Assembly (NCBI GenBank): GCA_001972305.1
Contig: BDDD01002653.1
Location: 129,397 to 193,396 of the forward strand
Length of the DNA: 64,000 nt
Source: Cephalotus follicularis
Taxonomy: Eukaryota; Streptophyta; Magnoliopsida; Oxalidales; Cephalotaceae
Reading direction: 5' to 3'
This document shows positions 47,674-59,056 of the stretch, one piece after another. The notes beneath the pieces are model-generated. The model was given only the letters and a program-made list of their open reading frames with translations, ran no database searches and was not told where the DNA came from. The translations under genes and the position numbers were made by a program. Each line of letters begins with the position of its first letter. Within the stretch, counting starts at the first letter, position 1.

Positions 47674-48336
47674 CTATTCTTTTGATTTGTCGTGCGCAAA
47701 TGACTCAACCAACTGCTTGCTTGAATTTTCTGTTTTATCTGCTGGTTGGTACTCACTTCCACTTCGCAAGGCAAATGCTTGGTCTGATGGGCCGAAAGAA
47801 GAGGAGCATTGCGGATTAGATTGCGGTTGGATACGATCGGGCTGAATCATATTCGTCCTAGGATTCGGTTCGGGTTGGGAAGGCATCTTCCCTTTTTCTC
47901 TTGTATGTAGCGCGGATGCTAGTTGTGAAATTTATTTTTCCATGTTATGCTGACTAGTCATCACGATGCTCATAAGAAGTTCCATGCTCTTTTCTAGTGA
48001 CGAAATCCTAGACGTATCTTCCCTTTGGTTCAACAATCCAGGTGATTGTTGATTTTGGAATTGATTTGGTGGGAAGGAAGGACGAATTTCATTTTGCGGG
48101 AACCTTTGAAATGTTTGCTGTGGTGCAGACTGGCTAGAAAAGTTCGAAGGTTGTCCCAAAACGTGTGAAGGTGGGGTACCAACGCTGGAAGGCTGCCCAG
48201 AAAAGGTGGACGGTTGACCATGAAAATTTGGTGGTCCTATTTGATTATGCCCTTGACTCCATGAGAAGTTTGGATGATTTCTCCAACCCGGGTTGTAAGT
48301 GTTACTATACGGGTTGTATTGGTTCATTACGGACAC
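47674..48336 (-). pseudogene. Element F gag C-terminal region
   Basis: The frame at 47932-48336 (minus) reads NPYSNTYNPGWRNHPNFSWSQ, the hallmark of Athila/Tat-type Gag. A Pro/Gln/Ser-rich repeat (GQPS, about four copies) follows, then a short coiled segment (ISSLEKSMELLMS). The frame at 47674-47886 continues with QAFALRSG, also typical. No zinc knuckle is seen. The gag N-terminal part is absent, and the frame abuts the partial 5' LTR. Confidence 0.85.
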
Positions 48337-48384
48337 ATTCTCATGAGTATATTGATTTTCAATGTAGCTTTGGCATTCTTAAGA

Positions 48385-49173
48385 GTGTGTGAAGGCAGAA
48401 ATATTGAAGAACAAATCAAATATTCAAGGATTTTTATTGATGGAATTGAAACAATAACAATCTAGGCTTTGTTCTTCCCCAAAACCTTGAAAAGTGTAGC
48501 TACTAAACATTGTGAAAGAAACTAAAATTGATAAAGAAAAATACGGTTTCTACCAGCCTCTACACACTCTCCTATTTGGCCGGCATTGCTTTGTTTTTAT
48601 ACTACAAAACTGATCAAAAACGGAAATAAATTAATCCTAGTTACAAAATCTGACAAAAACTCTAACTTTCTATTTCTACTGCAGAAGAAGGCGTCGATGC
48701 CTTTAGTTGAAGGTCGACGTCTTTTGTAAAAAAATCACGTTTTGCTGAGATGCGTGTAATGGACATCGATCCCTTTGATGAAAGACGTCGATGCGTTTTG
48801 ATCCAAAAGTTACAGGTCGAATTTGCACAAAGACATCGATCTGTTTGATGAAAGACGTCGATATCTTTTTCTTAGCTCTTGAAGGTAAGTTGCAATCCCA
48901 GAAAAGACATCGATGCGTTTAATGCAAACCCAGAAAAGACGTCGATCCTTATGATAGACATCGACGTGTTTTGCTCTGTTTCTACAGAATTTGTCAATTC
49001 TTCAATCTTTACACTTTCAATCTCCAATTTGCACAACTTTGGGTAGTATTCTTGCAATTTGGTCATTTAACTCTTGTACCTGAAAATCGACATAACACAA
49101 CCAAAGTAGTCTATTCCAAACATAAAAACATCACAAATAAATCATTAAAAACAACATATTTTTATGCTAAACA
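48385..49173 (-). repeat. 5' LTR of F (partial, 789 bp)
   Basis: It matches 44340-45140 with only scattered differences, roughly 3-4% by eye. It ends GCTAAACA, followed by AGCTC. The remaining LTR part and primer site are not present on this side. Confidence 0.85.
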
Positions 49174-49178
49174 AGCTC

Positions 49179-49976
49179 TATCAGCATCCAGCATCCGTAA
49201 CCGTACCATGAACATCAATCGAGGGGCTACGCCAGCACTCCCTCGTCGGCAATCATGCATCATTGTGAACATCGAGAGAAGGGCTATTCCAGCACACCTT
49301 CACCGGCAATCACATGCAAGGGCATCGTGAACATCAACAGAAGGGCTATTCCAGCACACCTTCACCGGTAATCACATGCAAGGGCAACCCACAAGGTCTA
49401 TTAGCAAGAGAAGCGGATCATGCGTGTCTGCACTCAACGCAATAATTCGTTATAGACCGACGAAAGGTACAGATCTGGGTATGGAACCCAGGGGCAGTAC
49501 CACTTAACAATCACACCATAGACCAATGGACTGTTAGATGGCCATCGGATCGAACGCAAACTCAGCCTCACCCAGGGGGCGCAAACTTCCACATAGCATA
49601 GAAGCTATCACCACACATTCTCAGCACATGCGTTAGTTTTTAGAGAACAAGTGATAGAAATAAGAAAATCACATAAGGAAAAGGAGTTTTTCCACTTACT
49701 GATCCTCTGTAACCACTACCACTTACCAGATTCTCAGCTTACCAGGTTCTTGACGCTCTGGATTACTTGTCAGGCCCAAGTCCAGTGACAAACCAATTGA
49801 TGTCCTCCAAATATACCATCTGCCATACCAGAAATCGGAGAATCCCAACCTCTGTGTTGTCATGTAATCCTCGTACTCAGACGAATCACCAACTTCCCAT
49901 CTTTAAAGTTCCTTCCAACCTCAAAGAATTTCAGAACCACACAGATCACTAAACCGGTCTCTCTGATACCAAAAGT
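49179..49976 (-). mobile_element. Interior of D, right side of F, with primer site (49960-49971)
   Basis: On the minus strand TGGTATCAGAGA starts five bases after the LTR end, a tRNA-Met primer site. The rest has repeated GAACATCGAGAGAAGGGCTA and CCGGCAATCACATGCAAGGG words (49200-49390), shared with 43200-43480 and with LTR Q. No coding family is recognised. Confidence 0.65.
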
Positions 49977-50835
49977 TGTAATGAGCCGATCTCGAACTCG
50001 AGCCATTACAAGGATTTGGGATGACTTTAACCATAACGCATGGCATAAACTGGTCATACAACTTCCTTCTATCATCTTCTCCTTCATACTTTTTTTTTCT
50101 TCTCTTCACAGCACATCACGAGAGCAGAGGACTGGACGTCCACCTGCGCCTCGGCTACACACTGTAGCGGACTGGCGCCACTCGCCAAGGTCTTGCCTGT
50201 CCTCTTCCTCCATGGCAGAGGATCAGACCTACAGCAACTTGGGCATAGCATTCACGCATTCACACATACATGATAAAGGAAAGAGTAGAATGAGACAGTC
50301 ATTTTATAGTGGTTCGACACAATGCCTACGTCCACTTCCTCAATCATCCATGAGGTTCCCCTAATACGAAGTTCATTACATCCAGAGTTACATAGCTTAG
50401 CAAATACTGAGAATGAAAGGATAGCCATGCAGGCCATACATAGCAGAGAAGCCGCACCAGACTTCATTCATTCAAGGGAGGTATGCCAACCAGAAGCCAC
50501 TACTCAACAAGACCCGAGGAGAGCACCCCAAGGATGTATTATAAAAGGAGCAGGGGACTTCAACGAGCTGAGAGCCTCAACTCACCGTTTCATTAAATTC
50601 TCAACACTGTCTTCAAAAACACCAACGCGCACCATATCACTTAAACCCGAGGAGAGCACCCTCGTGTTCTAAACGTGATCACTTAACCTTGTCTTCCAAG
50701 ACGCCAACACGCACCGTATCACTTAGACCTAAGGAGAGCACCCTCGTGTTCTACATGTGAGGAAACACATCCTCCACAGACCTTCTCCTCTGGACCCTTG
50801 ATCACCACCTCTGTAATATACCAGACCTCAACGCC

Positions 50836-50985
50836 AGACCACAATCACTGCAAGGCACCGGACCACAATCACTGCAAGGTGCCGGACAACAAGCTAGACC
50901 ATATCCTCTGCAAGGTGCCAGTCAACAAGCCAGACCATAACCTCTGCAAGGTGCCGATCAACAAGTCAGACCACAAGTACCAGGC
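50836..50985. repeat. About 36-bp tandem repeat in LTR Q
   Basis: Four units of the form CCA(C/T)AACCTCTGCAAGGTGCC plus ACAAGCCAGA occur with small changes. The repetitive frame here (DHNLCKVP-type peptide) is a result of the repeat, not a protein I recognise. Confidence 0.75.
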
Positions 50986-51341
50986 CACACTCAATGCAAG
51001 GTACCAGACAACAAGCACTGCCTGCCTAAGAGCTTGGCACTTCAAGGGTACGCATCCCTGCCACGTAGTTCAGCAAGTTTGGCATGTCTACCTTCAGGTA
51101 TCATCCACAACAGCAAGATGTAGAATGCCACAATAATTCCACTACCTGCCCGCAGAGAAGCCATACACACATGCCCACTACAGAGTACCAGACCATCCAC
51201 GAAACAACAACCCATTCACGGATATCAAACCATCCACAGATGCCAACCCACTCCCAGCACCAGACCAGGTAGCCCGAGGAGATTCACGCTCGAGAAGGCA
51301 ACTTCAATAAAATACTAGAGAAGCCACTCCGCTCAGTCAAC

Positions 51342-51476
51342 ACCCGAGGAGACCACCACACAAGCGATGCCCGGGGAGACCACCACAACAGCAATGCCCG
51401 GGGAGACTACCACAACAGCAACGCCCGGGGAGACCACCACAACAGAAATGCTCGAGGAGACCACCACCACAGCAAT
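51342..51476. repeat. 5 x 27-bp tandem repeat in LTR Q
   Basis: Units start at 51342, 51369, 51396, 51423 and 51450. The consensus starts GCCCGGGGAGACCACCAC, with a CCCGGGG core. They translate to MPGETTTTA-type repeats by chance of the 27-base length. Confidence 0.85.
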
Positions 51477-52526
51477 GCCCGGGATCAACACAAGGCCCGT
51501 GCACAAGGAAACGACAACGTTTAACATAAGCAATGCCTGGGATCAACACAAGGCCCGGGGACAAACGCCAAGCATGGGACAACTACCCGAGGTCCCACCA
51601 ACACTCAACTTACACTAAGGAGATGAAATCTCACCCTGGACCAGTACACAAGGGATCCACCAGAGCTCACCCAACAAAACATCTTCAGGGACCGAGCTGG
51701 TCCAAGGTCGGGAGGATGGGCAAAACTAAGGAAAACCTCTTACTACAAAACTTCAATAGCTGGAACCATCTCAGCAAGCACAAATAACAACTTCGTTGAA
51801 GATCCATCAACATGGTCATGGGATACATGACTGTAAACATCCCTCATACACGCATATAGATACCCACTTCCAGAGCACCGCATGAACATCGGTAGAAGGG
51901 CTACACAAGCACTTCTTCCTCGACAATCACACGTTTGGCACACCTCACTACATGAACATCGATCGAGGGGCTACGCAAGCCCATCCCCATCGGCAATCAC
52001 GAGCTCAGCACTACACCATATGAACATCGATCGAGGAGCTACCTCGTCGGTAATCACGTAGCGCTAGTTTCATCCAAGGAGGCCCGCGAATCACCGCTCA
52101 GCCACTACCGAGGAGACACTTCAACTGGTAAATGGTCAAGAAGATGCTTGACATGCACTGCTCACCAAGGGACGCCCGACGTGGAATATTCTGCAAGGAA
52201 AGCTTATCATGCACTGCCCGATAAGGGATGTACATCAAACTGACTCCTCTGCCAGGACGCACATCACACTAACTCCCTCGCAAGAACACGCATCTCACAT
52301 GGACATAACGGCTGTATTCGTCACATAAGATCTGAAAAACCTGGTCTACCCAAAATCTAAATGCTAAAACACAAACTCACAAAACACCTTAACATATAAT
52401 GGTTAAGTTAGTATAACCATAAACGAAACCACAGTGAAACGTCACATATCTGGGTCTCTCAAGACTAGCTCCTGCAACGCTTACCAGATCCTTGTAACAG
52501 CTCGGGTTCGGGATCGGGTCATTACA

Positions 52527-54950
52527 AAATAACATCTTACGGAAGCATTTAAACATAAGCTGATTTAAGAACTGTAACATGCATCCCATACTACATGTTA
52601 CTAATTGTTTAACAAAAACATAAATTATCAATCGTTAATTGCCCTCAAAACGGAGCATGATCGTAAGTTATCCATTTAATACAATAATCCATTAAACATT
52701 ATCCTCAAGGAAAATACAATAACCAATTAACATTTCCCCAAAGTAAAATACAACTTAAAGTCTTCACTTCACTTTCACCACGCTCGCAGATGTCGATCCG
52801 TTGCATCAATCTAAAATTGATAGGGTTAGCCAAATCCACTGGCTAAGTAGAGAAGATATAAATGCAATTCGGGGTCAATGATAATGAATGCCATGCAATG
52901 AATGCATTCATGATGCAATATATAATATGTCATAATACATAGATATATGTACATGCACCGGTAGGTTCACAATCATGTCGAGTGACTACGACCAAACAAT
53001 CCATCAATCAGGTCTCAAAAGACCCATCAATCCAATCTAGGGTTGCGGACACTCAGTGATTAGCACCCGGTTACCTTACACTCTATGATTAGTAACCTGG
53101 TTACATTACACTCTGTTATTAGTAACCAACACATGTGGGAGTCCCTAGCTACTCCGTGTTCAGTAACCAATGTATAAGAAACCCAAGCTACTTCCAATCC
53201 GTGTTTAGTAGCCAACACATGTGAAATCCCTAGTTACTTGCATTCCAAGATCGGTAACAAAGAATTCCCATCACAATCCATCTATCAGTCAAGCCTTTTC
53301 CAAGTAGATAATAAGTTATAAAATACTTGTAAATAATACATTTTTCAAAATGTATAATCAGTCATTGAACAATATTCAATCCCTCGAAAATACTCATTTT
53401 CGTATAACAATATTTCAATCGCTGAAACAACTTTCCAATCCTTTGGAAAATATATATTCCATGTACAATTACAATTTTTGTTTCAAATCATGTATGCATT
53501 TCCAAAATAGTTAAACATTTTAAAAATCACATATAATCCAATTCTCAGTTTAATCCACAGTTCAATTCATATCAATATGCAATGCAAACATATGCTGCCT
53601 CATTTCGGGATCAACGTAAGCCATCCTAGCGAAGTCGTCTAAAACAGTGACTTAAGCGTCGACGTTTAACTTTTTGCATCGATGCTTATGTCCTCTAAGC
53701 ATCGATGCTTTCATCCCTTGCATCAGTGCTTAATTCAGAAACCTTGCGCGTCAACAATTGGCCTTGGCGTCGATGCTTCAAGGTAAGGATCCTTGAGCGT
53801 TGGCGCTTATTACTTTGGCGTTGACGCTTTGAGGTAGGAAACTCATGCGTCAACATCCACGCGCCCATTCTTACGCGTATTCTAGACATGACATCGACGT
53901 TTTCTCCAAGCGTCGACGTTCATTCGTGAATCCAGTAGGCATTCCTTCGCATAACATGTCAAGGCGTCGACGCTTCCGTCGTAAGCGTCGACGCTTACAT
54001 AACCCAAAACATCATCTTCTTCGTTTCAACACAATACCAGTGGAATCCAATCAATCACACATGCAATCCAAATCAATATTCACTCAGAATACAACATGCA
54101 TGGCAAGTTAACAACTAACAGCAACCATGACATCAATCCAACAGTCCACCAACTCATGCATTTCATCAATGAATAATCACTATTTTTGAACTCAAATTTG
54201 CCTCCCTGGTCCAGTCTAAAAGCTCCAATCCGAAGCTCCCATGCTTTTGAACCAGGCCAACAATGGAGAATGGCTCTCCTTTTCTCTCTTTCTCCTTTAT
54301 GTTTCTTTCCAATCTTTCTCTCTTTCTCTCTTTTATTTTTCTCTTTTCTCTTTCTGTGTCGGTCGAATGGGAAGGGAATGGTGTGTTTTATGCATGTTTT
54401 CTCCTTCTTTTCTCTTTCCCGCACCTGCATGGCGCCAGGTGCCATCCCCTCTCTTTTCCTCACTTCTCACCTGCCGCATGACACCAATGTGTCACGCTCT
54501 CTCTTTCACTTCAGTCACTGTCGGCCAAGGAATCTGGGGTGCATGTTGGACGCACCATCTCTGGAGCCATAATGCTCTCCACAGGAGTCAACACCTGCCC
54601 CCTTGCACGTTTTCCTGACAGCGTTTAAACATGTCTAGTATTCGTCTGTAAGCGTCGACGCTTCCTTATAAGCGTCAGCGCTCATATCGTTTTACACATT
54701 GGCATCGACGCTATCACTTGGCGTCGACACTTTGCGTGCATGTGTTTGACGTATGCATTTGCATGCTTTGGCATCGATGCTTTATTCCATGGCGTCGACT
54801 CTTTGGCCCAATTCCTCAATTCGATTCAATACAACCTTTTAACATTGCTTAACTCCAAAATCAACATTATAACTTGGAAAACCATCATTTTATTAACTCA
54901 TATTTCAATTACAATGTGAAATACAATGGATGGAAATTCCGGTCATTACA
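52527..54950 (-). repeat. 5' LTR of B, second part in window order
   Basis: It continues the LTR after D (AAATAACATCTTACGG) and ends GGTCATTACA, followed by TTGGC. It repeats the stem-loop (about 52826-52846), the GGTTAC/GTAACC units and the GTCGAC clusters of the 3' LTR. Confidence 0.9.
53645..54000. repeat. GTCGAC-type cluster in the B 5' LTR
   Basis: A dozen AAGCGTCGACGCTT-like units, including the perfect palindrome near 53985-53995. A second group lies at 54645-54805. Confidence 0.85.
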
Positions 54951-54955
54951 TTGGC

Positions 54956-55167
54956 ATTAATGGAAAATTTTAAAACCTTTAAAACGCAATTGGTTGTGAA
55001 AGGGTATAGACTAAGACGAGAGGTCGACTATACCAAAACTTTCTCACCAATCACAAATGCTTTAGTCCATTGGGATTATGCTTGCAATTGTCGCTCATTG
55101 TAATAATGAGCTATGGCAAATGGATGTCAAGATGGTCTGCAAGAGTAGCTATCTCGAAGAGGATATC
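54956..55167 (+). pseudogene. Copia element A, third block: RT fragment
   Basis: It continues A's RT after gypsy B: FKTFKTQLVVKGYRLRREVDYTKTFSPI, then words of the next RT block (a WQMDVK-like segment and YLEEDI-like end). It matches 13070-13290 of element C. It ends at ATATC (55163-55167), where gypsy G begins. Broken. Confidence 0.85.
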
Positions 55168-58100
55168 TGAGACGACCTGTCCCACTTTTCAAAACACTTA
55201 CCGACTGGCCGTGTCATACAATAGACTATCAACTCACGACACAACTTAACTTCCCGAGAGGTCACCCATCATAGTATTTCTCTCGCTCGAGCACGTTTAA
55301 CAGTAGAGTTTCTATGATAACATATCCATTAGACTATCTTTCTCATTCTTAACCACTTAGTCAAACTTGAATTCTTATATCATACCTTAATAACCGTAAC
55401 TCTAAATAATTTATTTCCATAAATGACCTCTATTATCGCTATTTCCATTCAACTTCCCTATTTCACCTCATAATCATAGCAAATATCTAATTTTTTTTGT
55501 CCATTAAATAGGGTGGAAATTCTGCAGAAAAACTACAAGAGTTCCCCATAAAAATGGATATTTCCCAAAATTTTCACCTGTATAAAATCACAGTTTGTAT
55601 ATTCACACTCCCGAAGGAGGAATCAGCAGTTCATTCTAGTTCTATTCTCTCACAAGATCATCAAAATCATGCATGTCTTATCTCACCACTATACAGTCAT
55701 AGATTTCTCTAGGGAATCAATAATTTAACATATACTAACTATTTCATATGAACGTAATGAAATAACCCAAAATGCCCCAATGTATGCATGTGGAACTGGC
55801 CATGACTGCCAATGAATGGTGCGCTGCTTGTGGTCTACCTCAAAACTTGATACTACCGTACTGTGGATCGACTGGTCTTCCACTGTTACCTCATCTGCAA
55901 AATAAATCTGGGAGGGGGTTAGCCCAAATGACTAAGCGAGTTGGGACAAGTCATTCCCTGATGCATCCATACAAACATCCGGATGCGATGAATGAATTAT
56001 ATGCTGAAGTCAAAAATATAGGCCACAAATATAAGAGATTCCATAAAAAGAAAATAGCCATCAACAAGGCTTAATAATGGAAGCTAACAAGTCAATACTT
56101 AAACTGAAAATGCAATAACTGTGACTGGACTATAACCTCAAAATAACATATGGTTATCCGCTGAACAAAAATAGCATAACTAAAGGTAATACCATCTGAG
56201 TATAACAACATCACAAAGAAAATCAGAGTAGAATAAAATATCATGAATCTCGAATGTAATCAAAGTCCAGCAATGTGCCCGTATAATATCTGGAATACTG
56301 GTTCATCTATGCTATTTGGAATACTAGTACAACTATATTGTCTGGGATGCTGGTACAACTATGATGTCATCAAGATATATTCGTCAATTCCCATGTCATA
56401 TAAATATATCTTGCCATATCCAATGGCAATACTGATCTGGGCATATCTAATGGCATCATGTCATCCTCCTCATCTATCATATCATGATCATATCATCCTC
56501 CTCATGCACCGCTGTAATATCTCATGTCTCTGCCATATCTGATGGCACTACTGCTCTAATCTGCCATATCTAATTGCAATGCTCTGCCATATCTAATGGC
56601 AATACTGTTATGCTCTTCCATATCTAATGGCAATACTGTTCTGGCCATATCTAATGGCAATACCGCTATGGCCATATGTAATGGCATCAGACTTACAATA
56701 TGTTCTATCAAGTGAGTAACGGAGTTTGGATGCACTCACACTCATCATACCATGATAGACAATAGTATGCTGCAGATCCATGCAATTGACACCCGGGGCA
56801 ATTCCCACATAACACCCAATCATAGACCAAGGGACATGCCAAGGAGAGTGGGCATCAAACGTACACCTCACCCTAGACCCTTATTATAGTCACAAACAAC
56901 ATAGTACTCAGCATCAGAGTACAAAGCACGATATCAATGATACATAAAGAAAACAGGAAGGTGACCTGGTCACCCATAGTCTATCACATAAAATTCAATA
57001 ACAAGCTCAACATAAGACATGTGAGATTCAAATCCTGATCAAATAATCAATAACAAAAAAAGAGCACATATGGAAACAAGAGTCTCAAAGACAATAAAAA
57101 TAATGGACGGGATTGTCCCACTCATTGACTTACGGAAATCAACTATCGCGGACCAGCCCCTCAATGATCTTAATCGAATGCAGGATCCACGTCTACAAAG
57201 TCATTACTTAATTGACTCAGAATTCATATGCTCTATAATTATAAGATGGAATGCATGAATGAATGTATGAAATGCCATAAAGCTCTTTAATCCAGTTTCC
57301 CCCAATTACATCTAACCAATTATAATTTCACTATACCGCTTTCATAACCTTACATCTGTACTTATTACTTCCACAATCACATATTTACTTCTTACAACTG
57401 ATGTGTATCAATACACCGCTTCTTATACACCCCCTTACCCACATTTTTCATGTAGTCACGCAATCATTTGTTCAACTTATTAATCCATTACTCCTATCAT
57501 TCATTGTTACTCACCTTTACTAATAATAACTTGAATCTTATTATTTGTTACCGTACTAGTGCCTCCACCACAAGTTACTATACTTCAATTACACCATTTA
57601 ATATCTTTAGGCTTATTAAACATATTAATAGTCCATGAATCTCATCAAGGCTGAGATTATCTTCATATGCCTTAAAATTTTAATCTAACAACATATTCAT
57701 GCAATTCAACTCACTAACACCTTCAACAATCTTTAAAACCATCAATTTTCTCAACCTCTCAATCAATTCTCTTAAAACCTACAAATTTAAAGAAATAAAA
57801 AGGGAACTAAAACATACTAACACCCTTCATTTACTAACACATCTCCATCTTTAAATCCATAGAACTACTCAACTCTTCTCTTTTTTTTCAATAAGGCCAA
57901 AAATTTAGGAAAATAAAGTACCAATTTAACTATTTCAATATTATCAATTTTTCGTCCTTGCATCATTGAAACCCAAAATTTGATGAAGATAAAAGAGAAA
58001 TCAATTCATGCTATGAGGCTTCACTTCTTGTCTCGATATTAACTATTATGCAAATATAATTTAATCTCTTCAACCACCCTTCCTCAAACCCGAAAATGGG

Positions 58101-58786
58101 GAGCTAAAATGCAAAACATAATATTTGGCAAGAGAATAAATAGTGCTTACCTTAAAACTCAAGGAGAATGAAGAAGAATCACTTATAAGCTTATACTCTT
58201 GAAGAATTCTTCAAAGAGAATGGAAGACTTGCAAGACAAAGAATGGTTGGGCTATGGAGGAAGTAATGTCGTTTCCTTCCCATGTAAGACTCATAATATG
58301 TTAAATGGAGAATAGTCTAGAATATTTGAGAGTATTGGAGAACTTGGGCTGAATACAAGAAGAAATTAGGAAAGATTTGGGCCTTTCTTACATGTTAATC
58401 GGCAAAGAAGGAATTGATGAGGATATACCATTATTCCTCATGAAATGGCCAGGTTTTNATTTTGGCTAGCTTAAAAAAAAAATTCAGTTTTGGGCTTTAA
58501 TAAATGGTAAAAATCCAGCCCAATGTAAAGAAAAAAATTGGGCCTTAAGTTAATGTCAAATTCGGCCATTCACATAAAAATATACAATATGGGCCTTAAT
58601 CCTTACGTTTAGCACATAAACAACTTATAATTTTGCCCATGATGAACTCCAACAACTTAGCTTTGGAATTTGTTAATGCATCCCCAAAAATTTACCAAGG
58701 TCTCATAAATTATTATGAATGGCATGCACAAAAAAAAAATTGCATACTTAAATGATTATCCTCCAACTATGACACGGGGTGTTACA
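55168..58786 (-). repeat. 3' LTR of gypsy G (3619 bp)
   Basis: It runs TGAGACGACCTGTCCC to CGGGGTGTTACA in plus coordinates. Beyond the right edge lie a purine tract (minus) and an integrase tail, so it is the 3' LTR of a minus-strand element. Inside are the TTAGCC/GACTAA stem-loop with ATTTATTTTGCAG (minus, about 55897-55935) and a TGCCAT/ATGGCA array. Position 58458 is an ambiguous base (n). The sequence from 57300 to 58780 is AT-rich with no gene seen. Confidence 0.8.
56405..56695. repeat. TGCCATATCTAATGGCA palindrome array in the G LTR
   Basis: Seven or eight units of (T)GCCATATCTAATGGCA, a 5-6 base stem with a 5-base loop, occur at 25-40 base spacing in the second half (56540-56690). 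Looser ones lie at 56405-56460. Confidence 0.8.
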
Positions 58787-59056
58787 ATATCCCCTCCCCT
58801 TTTTTTAGAATTTATTCCTGAAAATTCACATACCTATCATGTCAAAAAGATCTAGGTAATACTCTCTTCTCATTCTTATACTCCCAAGGGACCTCTTCTA
58901 TGACCTGCTTCATCAACCAGACCTTAACAAATGAAATAGTCTTGGTCCTTAATCGCCATGAAGGTCCTCATCACAAAGGCAGATCTCCTCTACACATGTT
59001 TATGGAGAAGTTTTAACACCAAATATGTAGAATGCATCATTTCTCAATATGATATT
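58787..59056 (-). pseudogene. Element G purine tract and integrase C-terminal fragment
   Basis: The minus strand next to the LTR is AAAAAAAGGGGAGGGGATAT. Further in, it reads LRTKTISFVKVWLMKQVIEEVPWEYKNE, the end of a gypsy integrase/chromodomain-like tail comparable to that of B. Gypsy H enters at 59057, after ATATT. The rest of G is not in view. Fossil. Confidence 0.7.

Larger units (their letters stand above)
43709..49173 (-). mobile_element. Athila/Tat-like gag-protease element F (TSD AGCTC)
   Basis: It is flanked by AGCTC at 43704-43708 and 49174-49178. On the minus strand it has a partial 5' LTR (48385-49173), gag, protease, a further 254-codon frame, a tract reading GAGGACAAGCAAAG with GTATGGGGGTATT, and a 3' LTR (43709-45140). 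No RT or integrase is present, so it resembles non-autonomous gag-bearing LTR elements that would rely on a relative. Its frames are the best preserved in the window, though not whole. A few breaks are evident. Confidence 0.85.
41070..52526 (-). mobile_element. Composite LTR element D (TSD AAATA) inside the 5' LTR of B
   Basis: It is bounded by AAATA at 41065-41069 and 52527-52531, with TG...CA ends. The left edge is a palindromic LTR (P, 41070-42267) followed by a C-run purine tract. The right edge is a 2.55-kb LTR (Q, 49977-52526) with a minus-strand primer site at 49960-49971. P and Q are not the same sequence, which is not expected for a simple insertion. The interior outside F is about 2.2 kb and shows no gag or pol, so D is non-autonomous or a recombinant. 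Confidence 0.7.
49977..52526 (-). repeat. LTR Q, right-hand LTR of D (2550 bp)
   Basis: The left edge TGTAATGAGCCGATCTCG and right edge CGGGATCGGGTCATTACA form a terminal inverted repeat of about 45 bases with differences. It carries a 36-bp and a 27-bp tandem array, and ATCGATCGAGGGGCTACG words near 51955-52050. It is GC-richer than its surroundings. Confidence 0.8.
18260..54950 (-). mobile_element. Ty3/gypsy chromovirus-like element B (minus strand), heavily interrupted
   Basis: B is bounded by TTGGC at 18255-18259 and 54951-54955. It has its 3' LTR on the left (18260-20891), a purine tract, integrase C terminus with chromodomain-like end, integrase core, RT, gag, leader with primer site (40933-40944), and its 5' LTR on the right (40949-41069 plus 52527-54950). 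Four later insertions (J, K, E, D) make up most of its 36.7-kb span. By eye the LTRs differ by about 7% over the first 250 bases. The lineage call (Tekay/Del-like) rests on LTR length, gag words and the C-terminal chromodomain-like text. Broken in many places. Confidence 0.85.

Noticed and set aside
50798-51136. 112-codon frame with CKVP repeats as a cysteine-rich peptide gene
   Set aside because: It is explained by the 36-bp tandem repeat in LTR Q. No signal peptide or conserved cysteine spacing is seen.
51367-51618. 83-codon frame with PGETTTT repeats as a mucin-like gene
   Set aside because: It is produced by a 27-bp tandem repeat in an LTR, has no conserved domain, and repetitive frames occur on the opposite strand too.
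58787-58791. ATATC after the G LTR equals the ATATC before it, suggesting a solo LTR with a target duplication
   Set aside because: The sequence to the right is a gypsy purine tract and integrase tail, not the copia RT that a solo LTR in A should have there. The match is probably chance.
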